This document shows positions 9,296-17,341 of a stretch of 64,000 nt of DNA, piece by piece. Under the pieces are notes generated by a model. It searched no databases. It saw only the letters and a list, made by a program, of their open reading frames with translations, and was not told the DNA's origin. Origin of the DNA: Variovorax sp. PAMC26660 (GTDB lineage: Bacteria > Pseudomonadota > Gammaproteobacteria > Burkholderiales > Burkholderiaceae_C); NCBI RefSeq assembly GCF_014302995.1, contig NZ_CP060295.1:744001-808000 (forward strand), in the 5' to 3' direction. Positions within the stretch are counted from its first letter, which is position 1. Every line of letters begins with the position of its first letter. The translations under genes and the position numbers were made by a program.

Positions 9296-9420
9296 CGGGC
9301 GTTCATACGAGCGCGATGCCGTGGGCGGTCGGCTATCAGGTTCTCTGTGCCAAGTTTTGGCTCCAGTCGACCAGGAGCAGACGTCGCATGTGAACGCCGC
9401 CGGCAAGAAAATTCAAAGCG

Positions 9421-9780
9421 ATGCCAAAATTAGAACTCGAATGGAATGGCTCCAAATTCGCCGTGACTTCGACGCTCCTTCCACGAAAGCTGTGGCAGGC
9501 CGCGTCCATCGATGTGTTTCTTGACGGGAAGTGCTTGCTCAGGACCGGTGGCGTGTTCAAGCTAACCGGCTCGCATTCGGCCGAATTCGAGCATAAGGGT
9601 ATCCATCACCAAGTCACCTTGTCCTGGGGACATGCCAGCTTCCGTTCCTTTCCAATCAAGGTCGAGGTGGATGGCACCACCCTCCATGAAGGGCATGTTG
9701 TCAGTGGCAACTGGCCTCTCTCGCTCTGGCCATGGTTGGCATTAGGCGGTGTGATTTCTCACATGGCATGGAGACTATGA
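9421..9780 (+). CDS. Hypothetical protein with C-terminal membrane segment
   Basis: This 119-residue protein is not a family I can name. The first 95 residues look like an all-beta domain (alternating strands such as VDGTTLHEGHVV). The last 20 residues, LSLWPWLALGGVISHMAWRL, would form one membrane helix, so it may be tail-anchored. It is the first of four same-strand small genes with no obvious relation to each other. A copy of the 14-mer GCGGCCAGAACCGG lies 16 bp after its stop. Confidence 0.6.
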   Translation: MPKLELEWNGSKFAVTSTLLPRKLWQAASIDVFLDGKCLLRTGGVFKLTGSHSAEFEHKGIHHQVTLSWGHASFRSFPIKVEVDGTTLHEGHVVSGNWPLSLWPWLALGGVISHMAWRL

Positions 9781-9795
9781 AGAGCGTGGCAAGTT

Positions 9796-9809
9796 GCGGC
9801 CAGAACCGG
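9796..9809 (+). repeat. Small-gene boundary motif, copy 1
   Basis: The 14-mer GCGGCCAGAACCGG sits just after the stop codon of the gene ending at 9780. It is repeated exactly at 10108 and with two changes at 10540, each time just downstream of a small gene. Confidence 0.6.
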
Positions 9810-9839
9810 CTGTTTGTGTCGCCGCCAGACATGTAAGTT

Positions 9840-10088
9840 ATGGACAAAACTCTCAACCCTTACGTCGTCGTGCGTGTTCTGAGGTTGGTCGGACAAGCTG
9901 ATGACTATGACGGCTGGGGAGTGAATCAACGGGCTCCCGCCGTTGGAGACATGGGAACCTTGCTCGATGTCCTAGCTGCGCCTGGCGTTGCCGACCGGTA
10001 CGTCGTTGAGAGCAGCGACGGCAACGGTACGACGGTCTGGTTGGGTGACTTTCTTGCCGATGAACTGGAGGTTGTTCAAACTGCGTGA
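9840..10088 (+). CDS. Hypothetical small acidic protein (DUF4926-like pattern)
   Basis: This 82-residue acidic protein has the pattern of a small beta-barrel. VVVRVLRL is followed by a Gly-Asp turn (VGDMGTLLDV) and then YVVESSDGNGTTVWLGDFLADELEVV. It is reminiscent of DUF4926-type proteins, which are often found beside toxin or immunity genes, but the match is by eye only. There is no signal peptide or membrane segment. It is followed within 20 bp by the second copy of the boundary motif. Confidence 0.55.
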   Translation: MDKTLNPYVVVRVLRLVGQADDYDGWGVNQRAPAVGDMGTLLDVLAAPGVADRYVVESSDGNGTTVWLGDFLADELEVVQTA

Positions 10089-10107
10089 CACGAACAACAG
10101 GCGGCGG

Positions 10108-10121
10108 GCGGCCAGAACCGG
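10108..10121 (+). repeat. Small-gene boundary motif, copy 2
   Basis: An exact second copy of GCGGCCAGAACCGG, located 19 bp after the stop of the gene ending at 10088. Confidence 0.6.
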
Positions 10122-10200
10122 TCATCGAGCGTCGCGGCTGATTGCAACAGAGCTCGAACCCCAACCTGAGGAGCAATACGCTTGCGGCGTGAATAGACAG

Positions 10201-10533
10201 ATGAAGATGTACATCCTTGTCCGAGACGACATCCCGCTAGGCTTCGCTATGGTCGCCGTGGCTCATGCATCCTTGGCTGGTTATCTCAAGTTTCAGAACG
10301 AGCCAGAAACACAGAAGTGGCTTTCAGGCCCTTTTTTCAAGGCTGTCTGTAAGGCGAATGCCAAAGAGTTCGAAAACGCCAAACAGGTTGCTGATCATCT
10401 GGTTTTGACTGAATCTGCACTTGAGAATCGAGAGGTGGCGATTGTCTTCAAGCCTCGGGATGAATGGCCAAAGATGTTCAAATTCCTTCGGCTCTACAAG
10501 GAGGCTCCATTGCCTCCGGCTGTGTCTGAATGA
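10201..10533 (+). CDS. PTH2-like (peptidyl-tRNA hydrolase II fold) small protein
   Basis: This 110-residue protein begins KMYILVRDDIPLGFAMVAVAHASLAGYLKF. That resembles the PTH2 pattern of a first strand, a charged turn, then a helix carrying an AHA-type motif. PTH2 enzymes cleave peptidyl-tRNA, but bacterial PTH2-like small proteins of this type have no assigned role and the lysine of the classic catalytic segment is not evident. The ATG at 10201 was chosen because it starts the conserved strand. It is the third of the same-strand small genes. Confidence 0.55.
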   Translation: MKMYILVRDDIPLGFAMVAVAHASLAGYLKFQNEPETQKWLSGPFFKAVCKANAKEFENAKQVADHLVLTESALENREVAIVFKPRDEWPKMFKFLRLYKEAPLPPAVSE

Positions 10534-10539
10534 CAGGGC

Positions 10540-10553
10540 GCCGCCACAACCGG
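10540..10553 (+). repeat. Small-gene boundary motif, copy 3 (degenerate)
   Basis: GCCGCCACAACCGG matches the other two copies at 12 of 14 positions and lies 6 bp after the stop of the gene ending at 10533. Confidence 0.5.
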
Positions 10554-10564
10554 ACCTTGGCGAC

Positions 10565-10876
10565 ATGACCTCAAAACCATCATCCCCAATGCACGTCGTG
10601 CACATCCGCGTGGCCGGGCGTCGTCCTGCGTACTGGAAACTCGCGGCACATCTGTGGGGAGCCGGCTGCAACATCGACTCTGACGGGAACAGTCGAACAC
10701 CGGACGACGAGGAATGGACCGAACTGACGCTTTGTCTTCGGGGCGAGCCAGGGCAGCTCGTCTCTGTTGACCCAATCGCCGACGAGCCTTCGACTTTGGC
10801 GGTACGGTCTGCCGACCCCGTCTTGGCGCAGAACGTTGCAGCGTTCCTCTGTGGCAGCCGCCCGAAGCCGACATAG
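10565..10876 (+). CDS. Hypothetical small acidic protein
   Basis: This 103-residue protein is not one I recognise. It has an N-terminal VVHIRVAGRRPAYWKLAAHLW stretch, an acidic middle (SRTPDDEEWTELTL) and no signal peptide or membrane helix. Small acidic soluble proteins in such arrays are often immunity-like, but nothing here proves that. It is the last gene of the array and is followed by 175 bp without a gene. Confidence 0.55.
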   Translation: MTSKPSSPMHVVHIRVAGRRPAYWKLAAHLWGAGCNIDSDGNSRTPDDEEWTELTLCLRGEPGQLVSVDPIADEPSTLAVRSADPVLAQNVAAFLCGSRPKPT

Positions 10877-11051
10877 ATTGCACCCCAAATCCGCCATCCG
10901 CTTCAGCGAAGAGCAGTCGCTCAACGTTGCCGCCAAGCGTTGGGCATAGGAGGCATCTCCAGCTTGCAAGATGAAGTTCTCTCGATGAAGCAGGCTGTAA
11001 CGCTGCACAAGCCCTGGCGGCCATGGCTAGAAGAACAGCATAGCAATCAAC

Positions 11052-11714
11052 TCAGCGCCGCCCGAACTCCCGCGCATGCTCCACCGCATACTTGATGAGT
11101 TCAGCCTGCCCTTCGATCCCCAGCCGCCGCTTGATGCTCTGCCGATGTGCCTCCACCGTGCGCACGCTCAGGTCCAGGTCGCGCGCAATCTGCTTGCTCG
11201 ATTCACCCCGGCCCAGCGCGGTGAGGATCTCGCTCTCGCGCGGCGTGAGCAGCGGCCTCGGCGCCTGGTTGCGAAACAGCTTCTTCGACACCGCCGGGCT
11301 CAGGAAGGTGCCGCCGGCCGACACGGCCTCGATGGCGGCGACGATCTCTGCCGCCGGCGCGTCTTTCAGCACATAGCCGCGCGCGCCCACCTGCAGGGCC
11401 TTCTGCACGTACTCGGGGTTGTCGTACATGCTGAGCATCACGATGTGCGGCGCGGGCTGGCGTTGCAGCAGCAACTGCGCAAGGTCGATGCCGTTCATGT
11501 CTTTCATGCCCACATCCATCAACAGCAGGTCGGGTTGCACGGTGCCTACCAGCGCAAGCGCTTCGGCGGCGCTGCCGGCCTCGCCGACGATCTCCAGGTT
11601 GGGCATGGTGCTGAGCCGGGCGCGCAGGCCGTCGCGCACCAGCGGGTGGTCGTCCACCAGGAACAGGCGGATCACTGCGGGCCCCGATGCATCTTTTGCT
11701 GTCGTCGCTGTCAT
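11052..11714 (-). CDS. NarL/FixJ-family response regulator
   Basis: This 220-residue two-component response regulator has a receiver domain at about residues 15-130. Its acidic DD pair is in LFLVDDHP, the phospho-acceptor Asp in LLLMDVGM, and Lys in YVLKDAP. A LuxR-type helix-turn-helix follows at about residues 150-215 (LTPRESEIL, SVRTVEAHRQSIKRRLG). The ATG overlaps the stop of the upstream kinase gene by 4 bp, so the two are translationally coupled partners. It is the last gene of the run that starts with the dialkylglycine decarboxylase-like enzyme. Confidence 0.93.
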   Translation of the reverse strand: MTATTAKDASGPAVIRLFLVDDHPLVRDGLRARLSTMPNLEIVGEAGSAAEALALVGTVQPDLLLMDVGMKDMNGIDLAQLLLQRQPAPHIVMLSMYDNPEYVQKALQVGARGYVLKDAPAAEIVAAIEAVSAGGTFLSPAVSKKLFRNQAPRPLLTPRESEILTALGRGESSKQIARDLDLSVRTVEAHRQSIKRRLGIEGQAELIKYAVEHAREFGRR

Positions 11715-13084
11715 GTGGCTTCGGGCCTCGCGTTGCGGGCGGGCACCTCGGCCAGTATGGAGGTGCGGCCTTCGTTCGAGCACATGGTGAGCCGCCCGCC
11801 GATGGACTCCATGCGCTCGCGCATGTTGCGCAGGCCGATGCCGCGCTTGGGGTCGAGTTGCACGGCGTCGATGTCGAAACCGATGCCGTCGTCGCTCACT
11901 TCGAGCCGCACACCTTCTTCTTCGTCGAAGCCCAGCGCAATGTGCACGTGCCGGGCCTGTGCGTGCTTGCGCACGTTGGTCAGCGCCTCTTGCGTCAGGC
12001 GAAAGAGCGCGGTCTTGACTTCGGGCGACAGCTCGAAGGTCTCACCCTGCCGCATGATGGATGCATCGACGCCGCCCTCTTCCCTGAACTCGTCTGCCAG
12101 CCGCTCCAGTGCGGCGGGCAGGCCCAGGGTGTCGAGCAGTGCGGGTCGCAAGCGATGCGAGATGCGGCGCACTTCGAGCAATGAATCGTTGAGCCGCTGC
12201 AGCGCCTTGCCGAGTGCGGGCGGCGTGGGCTGCTGCTGGCGGTCGAGCGATTCGACGGCCGATTCAATGAGCAGCTTGGCCGACACCAGCGTCTGGCTGG
12301 TGCCGTCGTGCAGTTCGCGCGCGAGGTGGCCACGCTCTTCCTCCTGCGATTGCACCACGCGCCGCGCGAGCAGGCGCAGTTTGGCCTCTGCCGTGCGGTG
12401 TTCGCTCAGGTTCAGCAACAGGCCGGCCGCGCTGACAACGCCCAGGCACAGCGCGGCGATGCCTGCAATCCACAACAGCGTGGCGGTGACGTTGGCATTC
12501 ATCTGCCGGTCGAGGGTGTCCATGGTCGACTCGATATCGTCCAGGTACAGGCCGGTGCCGACCATCCAGTTCCAGCGCGGCATGGCGGTCACGTAGCCGA
12601 GCTTGGGCGCCATCTGCGCGCTCGACGGCTTGCGCCATTCGTACTCGACATAACCGCCGCCGTTTTCTTTCGCGCCCTTGATCAGTTCCTGGATGGTGTA
12701 GCGGCCGCGCGAGTCGCGCAGCTCCCAGAGGTTCTGGCCGACCAGCTCGGGCTGGCGCGAATGCATGAGCGAGTTGCCCTCCAGGTCGTAGACGAAGAAG
12801 TAACCGTCGTCGCCGTAGTTGAGCGCAGCCAGGCGGCGCAGCGCCTCGTTGCGGGTGGCTTCGTCGTCCTGGCCGGATTCGTAGAGCGGGAGCAGGTTGC
12901 TCACGGCCAGGTCGACATAGCTGCGCAGCTCGCTGCGGCGCTGGGCCATATAGCTGCGCTCGATGAGCGCGCGCTCACGCTGCGCGAGGTCGTGCTCCTG
13001 GTGGCGCACCGCCAACGCCACCAGCACCAGTGCGACAAGCAGAGGTGCCACGGCAAGCGCAACGATCTTGGTGCGAAGGTTCAT
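11711..13084 (-). CDS. Cache-domain sensor histidine kinase (HisKA_3 type)
   Basis: This 457-residue inner-membrane kinase has a first membrane helix at about residues 8-27. A periplasmic single-Cache sensor spans about 30-190 and includes the phrases GYFFVYDLEG and GGGYVEYEW typical of sCache_2. A second helix lies at about 195-215. The dimerisation helix carries the phospho-histidine in HLARELHDGTSQ, and the C-terminal ATPase domain has DDGIGFD and RGIGLRNM. It pairs with the overlapping NarL-type regulator. It starts 32 bp after the amino-acid binding protein gene, so the periplasmic ligand may be the same compound or a related one. Confidence 0.93.
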   Translation of the reverse strand: MNLRTKIVALAVAPLLVALVLVALAVRHQEHDLAQRERALIERSYMAQRRSELRSYVDLAVSNLLPLYESGQDDEATRNEALRRLAALNYGDDGYFFVYDLEGNSLMHSRQPELVGQNLWELRDSRGRYTIQELIKGAKENGGGYVEYEWRKPSSAQMAPKLGYVTAMPRWNWMVGTGLYLDDIESTMDTLDRQMNANVTATLLWIAGIAALCLGVVSAAGLLLNLSEHRTAEAKLRLLARRVVQSQEEERGHLARELHDGTSQTLVSAKLLIESAVESLDRQQQPTPPALGKALQRLNDSLLEVRRISHRLRPALLDTLGLPAALERLADEFREEGGVDASIMRQGETFELSPEVKTALFRLTQEALTNVRKHAQARHVHIALGFDEEEGVRLEVSDDGIGFDIDAVQLDPKRGIGLRNMRERMESIGGRLTMCSNEGRTSILAEVPARNARPEAT

Positions 13085-13116
13085 CGGGGGGCAAGGCTAC
13101 CACCCCGCTTGCCGGC

Positions 13117-14004
13117 CTACCTGTCTTCGTAGGCCTCCGCCGGCCGGTCGTTCGGCGAGAGAAATGCCGCCTTGAGCGAATCGCTCAGCGGAATGTTGAT
13201 GACGGCATTCTTCGGCGGGATCGGCGCCATGAACCACTTGGCATACAGCTTCTCCAGCGCGCCGGAGGCCACGGCGCCGGCAAGGTAGCCGTCGACAGCG
13301 CTCTTGAAGGCGCGGTCGTCCTTGCGAAGCATGATGGCGATGGGCTCGATGCCCAGCGGCTTGCCCACGATCTTGAAGTCCGCCGGGTTGCGGGCGTTGG
13401 CGATGTTGCCGGCCAGGGTGTTGTCGTCCATGGCGAAGGCATCGGCCCGGCCGCTTTCCAGCAGCAGGAAGCTCTCCGCATGGTCCTTGGCCAGCACCAC
13501 GGTGATGCCGAAGCTCCTGTCCTGTTCGAGCTTGCGCAGCCGCTGGACCAGCGTGGTGCCGGTGGTCGTCACCACGGTCTTTCCCTTGAGCTGCTCGACG
13601 GAGGTGATGCCGCTGGCAGCCCGCACGGCGAAGCGCGCTTCGGTGATGTAGGTCGTGTTGGCGAATGCGGCCTGCTGCTGGCGCGCGGCATTGTTGGTGG
13701 TGGAGCCGCACTCGATGTCGATGGTGCCGTTCTGCAGCAGCGGCAGGCGGTTCTGCGAGGTCACGGCCATCTGCCGGATGGCAACGCCGGGGAGCAGCTT
13801 GGCCAGCATCTGCTCGCACAGCTCGACGTGGTAACCCACGTAGGCGGTGCCGAGCGAGTACGACAGCGGTGGCGATGCCTCGCGCACGCCCATGGTGATG
13901 GTGCCTGCGGCCTTTGTCTTGGCCAGCGTGCCGTTGTCCTGCGCACTGGCACCCACGAGCGTGAGGGCCAGCACGGCGCCGACGACCAATGATCGGTTCG
14001 TCAT
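13117..14004 (-). CDS. Periplasmic amino-acid-type substrate-binding protein
   Basis: This 295-residue family 3 solute-binding protein is of the glutamate/aspartate (GltI) type. A Sec signal peptide covers residues 1-21 (cleavage after ASA). The pattern GTITMGVREASPPLSY then follows, and the ligand-pocket region around NGTIDIECGSTTNN. No permease or ATPase gene lies beside it. It sits 8 bp after the aminotransferase gene and 32 bp before the sensor kinase. It could feed a transporter encoded elsewhere or present ligand to the kinase. The exact ligand is unknown. Confidence 0.88.
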   Translation of the reverse strand: MTNRSLVVGAVLALTLVGASAQDNGTLAKTKAAGTITMGVREASPPLSYSLGTAYVGYHVELCEQMLAKLLPGVAIRQMAVTSQNRLPLLQNGTIDIECGSTTNNAARQQQAAFANTTYITEARFAVRAASGITSVEQLKGKTVVTTTGTTLVQRLRKLEQDRSFGITVVLAKDHAESFLLLESGRADAFAMDDNTLAGNIANARNPADFKIVGKPLGIEPIAIMLRKDDRAFKSAVDGYLAGAVASGALEKLYAKWFMAPIPPKNAVINIPLSDSLKAAFLSPNDRPAEAYEDR

Positions 14005-14012
14005 GGTGTCGC

Positions 14013-15359
14013 TCAATTCGCAGCAACGGCCGCAGGGGCCACGGGCGCGGGCCGGGCGATCTCGTCGAGGCTCTCGCGCAGGGCGCGATCGAGGATGGCG
14101 GTGGCGCGGTCGATCTCCTCGTTGCTCACCGTGAGCGGCGGCGCAATGCGCCACACCGAACCGCGTTCGGGCCGGCGGCGGATGTTCATGCTCAGGCCCA
14201 GCTCGAAGCACTTCTTCGTCGTGCGCGCGCCGAGCTCGTGGTACGGCAGGCGCGATTCGCGGTCCTGCACCAATTCCACGCCCAGCAGCAAGCCTTCGCC
14301 ACGCACATCGCCGATGGCTTCGTAGCGCTTTTGCATGTCGAGCAGCTGGCCGCGCAGGTAGGCGCCTGTGGTGCGGGCACGTTCGATCAGGCCCTCCTTG
14401 CGGATGGTTTCCAGAACGGCCAAACCCACCGTGGCGGGCAGCGGGTCGGAGACGTGGCTCGTGTAGAAGGTGAAGCCCTTCTCGAACACGTCCTGCTCGA
14501 TCTTCGGGCTGGTGACGGTCGCAGCCAATGGCAGGCCACCGCCCATGGTTTTCGAGACGGACATGATGTCCGGCACCACGCCGTAGAAGTCCGATGCGGT
14601 GCGATGGCCGATGCGGCCGAAGGCGGTTTGCGCCTCGTCGAAGATCAGCAGCATGCCGCGCTCGTCCGCGGCCTTGCGCAGTGCCTGCATGTACGACCTG
14701 GGCGGCACCAGCACGCCACCGGCGCTGATGATCGGCTCGATGATGATGGCCGCGCGGCGGCCGGTCGATGCCATGTCGTACATCTTCAGGCCGAGGTCGA
14801 GGCAGGTCAGCGCCGACTCTTCGGCCGACATGCCCTTGATGTATGGCCGGTAGGCGTTGGGTTCGGGCATCACGAAGACACCCGGCACATGCACGCCGTA
14901 GCCCTTGCGGTCGCTCGCAAAAGACACGGCGCTGGTGCCGCCCGTCACGCCATGCCACGAACCGCCCACGGCCAGGATCTCGAAGCCGCCCGTGTACATC
15001 TTCGCCATGCGAAGTGCCACCTCGTTGCTCTCGGAGCCCGTGTTCACGAAGATGGACTTGGTGAGCGGCGCGGGCATCCAGTCGGTCGCCATCTTCTGCG
15101 CGAGTTCGGCAACGACCTCGGGGATCATGCCGCTGAACATGTGGAAGGCCTTCTCGCCCGCTTCATGCACCGCGCGCACGATGGCCGGGTGGTTGTGGCC
15201 GATGGTGGCGCACATCTGGCCGGAGGTGAAGTCGAGAATCTCGCGGCCGGTGTCGTCGATCACGATGGCGCCCCTGGCGCTGCGGAACAGGTTGGGGAAA
15301 GTGTCGCCGCCGTAGCGAACCATGTATTGCCTGGCCGCCGCGCGAAGTTGCTCGCTCAT
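14013..15359 (-). CDS. dgdA: 2,2-dialkylglycine decarboxylase-like class III aminotransferase
   Basis: This 448-residue PLP enzyme matches the 2,2-dialkylglycine decarboxylase layout along its length. That enzyme decarboxylates and transaminates alpha,alpha-dialkyl amino acids such as 2-aminoisobutyrate and isovaline, giving a ketone. Visible hallmarks are the active-site glutamine in TSGQMCATIGH, the tryptophan in GSWHGVTGG, FDEAQTAFGR, the PLP lysine in SVSKTMGGGLPLAA and the carboxylate-binding arginine in WRIAPPLTVS. An AAGGA ribosome site precedes the ATG. It is divergent from a LysR gene and first in a run with a binding protein and a two-component pair. Another omega-transaminase specificity is possible. 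Confidence 0.82.
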   Translation of the reverse strand: MSEQLRAAARQYMVRYGGDTFPNLFRSARGAIVIDDTGREILDFTSGQMCATIGHNHPAIVRAVHEAGEKAFHMFSGMIPEVVAELAQKMATDWMPAPLTKSIFVNTGSESNEVALRMAKMYTGGFEILAVGGSWHGVTGGTSAVSFASDRKGYGVHVPGVFVMPEPNAYRPYIKGMSAEESALTCLDLGLKMYDMASTGRRAAIIIEPIISAGGVLVPPRSYMQALRKAADERGMLLIFDEAQTAFGRIGHRTASDFYGVVPDIMSVSKTMGGGLPLAATVTSPKIEQDVFEKGFTFYTSHVSDPLPATVGLAVLETIRKEGLIERARTTGAYLRGQLLDMQKRYEAIGDVRGEGLLLGVELVQDRESRLPYHELGARTTKKCFELGLSMNIRRRPERGSVWRIAPPLTVSNEEIDRATAILDRALRESLDEIARPAPVAPAAVAAN

Positions 15360-15486
15360 GATCGAATCCTTGAGGTTGTGAAGAGAGGATTCGTGAATGG
15401 TCACCAGCAGCGGCCCTGCGGTCCAATGTCGAGTTTGCATCCGGCCGCAATGCGCGGCACGCATGGGCGATGCGCAAAACGAATAG

Positions 15487-15512
15487 GCACACGGCTTGCA
15501 ATCCGCGTGTGC
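15487..15512. promoter_or_regulatory. Palindrome in the LysR/decarboxylase divergent region
   Basis: GCACACG and its exact complement CGTGTGC are separated by 12 bp, ending at the ribosome site of the LysR gene. A second dyad, TTGC-N8-GCAA, lies at 15435-15450. Either could be the autoregulatory LysR box; assignment is inference from position and symmetry. Confidence 0.45.
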
Positions 15513-15530
15513 AAAGGAGCAAATCTCGCG

Positions 15531-16463
15531 ATGGACACTCGTTGGTTTCAGGACTTCGTGACGCTGGCCGAAGTGCAGAACTTCACCCGCGCGGCAGAGA
15601 TGCGCAACGTGTCGCAGGCCGCGTTCAGCCGCCGCATCCAGGCGCTGGAGCAATGGCTGGGCGCCAAGCTGATCGACCGGGCTGCGTTTCCAACGCGGCT
15701 CACGCCCGCGGGTGAGCGCTTTCGCAAGATCGCAACCGGCTTGCTGAACCAGATCGCCGACGCCAGGGCGGAGATCAGCGATGCGCCATCGCGCAACCAT
15801 GTGCGGATCGCCTCGACCTATGCGCTGGTCAGCACGCGACTGCCGATATGGTGGCCGCAGTGGTCGGAAGAAGGCGGCATCACCTGCAGCCTGGAGGTGG
15901 GCAACGTGCACGACACGGTGTCCGCGTTCAACGCGGGCTCGGCCGACATCCTGATCGGCTTTCACCAGGCGGCGCATCCGATCCAGCTCGACATGACCCG
16001 CTTCGATCGGCATGAGCTGGGCGTTGAAAAGGTGCGGCCCTATGTGTCGCGCGCGCTGGCTGAATCGGGCGGGCTCGCACTGCCGGGCACATCGGCCAAG
16101 CCGGTGCCGTTGCTCATGTATTCGCCCAGCGGCTACTTCGCACGCGTGGTCGATTCGGCCATCGAACAGTCGCCCCAGCCGCTCTTCGGCTATCGCGCCT
16201 TCGAGGCCGAGATGACCGACGTGCTCGGCGACCTGGCGTCGCAAGGCATGGGCATCGCATGGCTGCCCGACAGCTCTTTCGTTTCAGGGCGGCTCGCGGA
16301 CCTCGTGCCCGTGGGTGATGGCGCCTGGGACGTGGAAGTGAGCATCGTGGCCTACCGGTCGCGGATCAACGCGCGGGCCGTGGTCGGGCGGCTGTGGGAG
16401 CGCATCTGCGCCCCGGGAGCGCGTCAGGTGTCGGTGGGTACGTCGTCCCAGTTGTCGCCGTAG
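15531..16463 (+). CDS. LysR-family transcriptional regulator
   Basis: This 310-residue regulator has an N-terminal winged helix (residues 1-60; FTRAAEMRNVSQAAFSRRIQALEQWLG) and a periplasmic-binding-like effector domain. The ATG follows AAAGGAG by 11 bp. It is divergent from the dialkylglycine decarboxylase-like operon, so control of that operon is likely, as is usual for divergent LysR genes. Its last 40 bp overlap the end of the convergent DUF4272 gene. Confidence 0.93.
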   Translation: MDTRWFQDFVTLAEVQNFTRAAEMRNVSQAAFSRRIQALEQWLGAKLIDRAAFPTRLTPAGERFRKIATGLLNQIADARAEISDAPSRNHVRIASTYALVSTRLPIWWPQWSEEGGITCSLEVGNVHDTVSAFNAGSADILIGFHQAAHPIQLDMTRFDRHELGVEKVRPYVSRALAESGGLALPGTSAKPVPLLMYSPSGYFARVVDSAIEQSPQPLFGYRAFEAEMTDVLGDLASQGMGIAWLPDSSFVSGRLADLVPVGDGAWDVEVSIVAYRSRINARAVVGRLWERICAPGARQVSVGTSSQLSP

Positions 16464-17302
16464 CCGACCATCCAGCTCAGGGCGTAGCGCCGCTCGATGA
16501 CGATGCCGGCTTCGAGGCCCGAGGGCACGGGTTGGCGGCGCAACTGGGCGTCGCGCACATGCCAGTGCTCGTCGTGCAGGCGGCTTTCTTCCGCTTCCAC
16601 TTCGACGGCCGGACGCAACGTGGCGCCTGCGATGAAGTCGGCCGGCGATTTCATGGCCTGCCGGAGCATCGGGTTCGACCAGCTTGTGCTGCGCTCGTTC
16701 GAAGGCGGCATGGCGGGCAAGCCGCCAAGGGCCCAGATCATCGGCACCATGGCCTCTGCGCGCCAGCCGAGGTTCACAACGTCAGCTTGCGGCGGACGCT
16801 GTTCGTGAAAGATGAAGCTGTGTTCAGCGGGAGAGAGAAACGCGGTGATGCCCTGCGCCTTGGCCCAGGCGATGCCCTCCTGCGCGATCTCTTCGCTGGC
16901 GTTGGCGCGCCACACCACGGCGACCAGTGCCAGCAGGCGCTGTGCGACTTGCTCTGGGGTGCGGGACACGCGCTGTTCTTCTTCCTCGTCCTCTTCGTCG
17001 TCGGGCGGGTTCAGCAAGGCATGCAGCGAACGCGCGATGACGGCCTCGCGCTGCGCGGGTGTCTGCCGGTACGCGTGAAAGGCGAGGTAAAGAGGCCATT
17101 GCCACTCGCGGCCGCTGCCATCGGTCCACACGACGCGCGCGCCAGTCTGGTCGCCATACCAGAGGGCGCGGGTGCGAACCCTGGTGGCTTCCGGCACTTG
17201 GTGCTTCACGGCCGCAACGCAGTGCTTGCTGAACGCGATCACTCCTTTCTTGAAGGCGTCGCGTTCGTTCTGCCGGTCCCACCAGCGGCGAAGAAAATTC
17301 AT
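16424..17302 (-). CDS. DUF4272 domain-containing protein
   Basis: This 292-residue cytoplasmic protein matches the DUF4272 pattern: SRTPEQVAQRLLAL (about 112-126), GWRAEAMVPMIWALGGLP (about 178-195), a run around FIAGATLRP, and a C-terminal ERRYALSWMVGYGDNWDDVPTDT-type ending (the family signature). An acidic stretch DDEEDEEEE lies at about residues 100-108. The function of the family is unknown. Its 3' end overlaps the LysR gene by 40 bp tail-to-tail. Confidence 0.85.
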   Translation of the reverse strand: MNFLRRWWDRQNERDAFKKGVIAFSKHCVAAVKHQVPEATRVRTRALWYGDQTGARVVWTDGSGREWQWPLYLAFHAYRQTPAQREAVIARSLHALLNPPDDEEDEEEEQRVSRTPEQVAQRLLALVAVVWRANASEEIAQEGIAWAKAQGITAFLSPAEHSFIFHEQRPPQADVVNLGWRAEAMVPMIWALGGLPAMPPSNERSTSWSNPMLRQAMKSPADFIAGATLRPAVEVEAEESRLHDEHWHVRDAQLRRQPVPSGLEAGIVIERRYALSWMVGYGDNWDDVPTDT

Positions 17303-17341
17303 GGCGCGCAGTCTAAGCGCGGGCCATTTCTCCTCTGTCGT

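Noticed and set aside
14013..16244. A 743-codon frame in phase with the decarboxylase-like gene
   Set aside because: The first ~295 codons are not protein-like and cross the divergent LysR gene. The enzyme starts at 15359, where a ribosome site and family homology begin.
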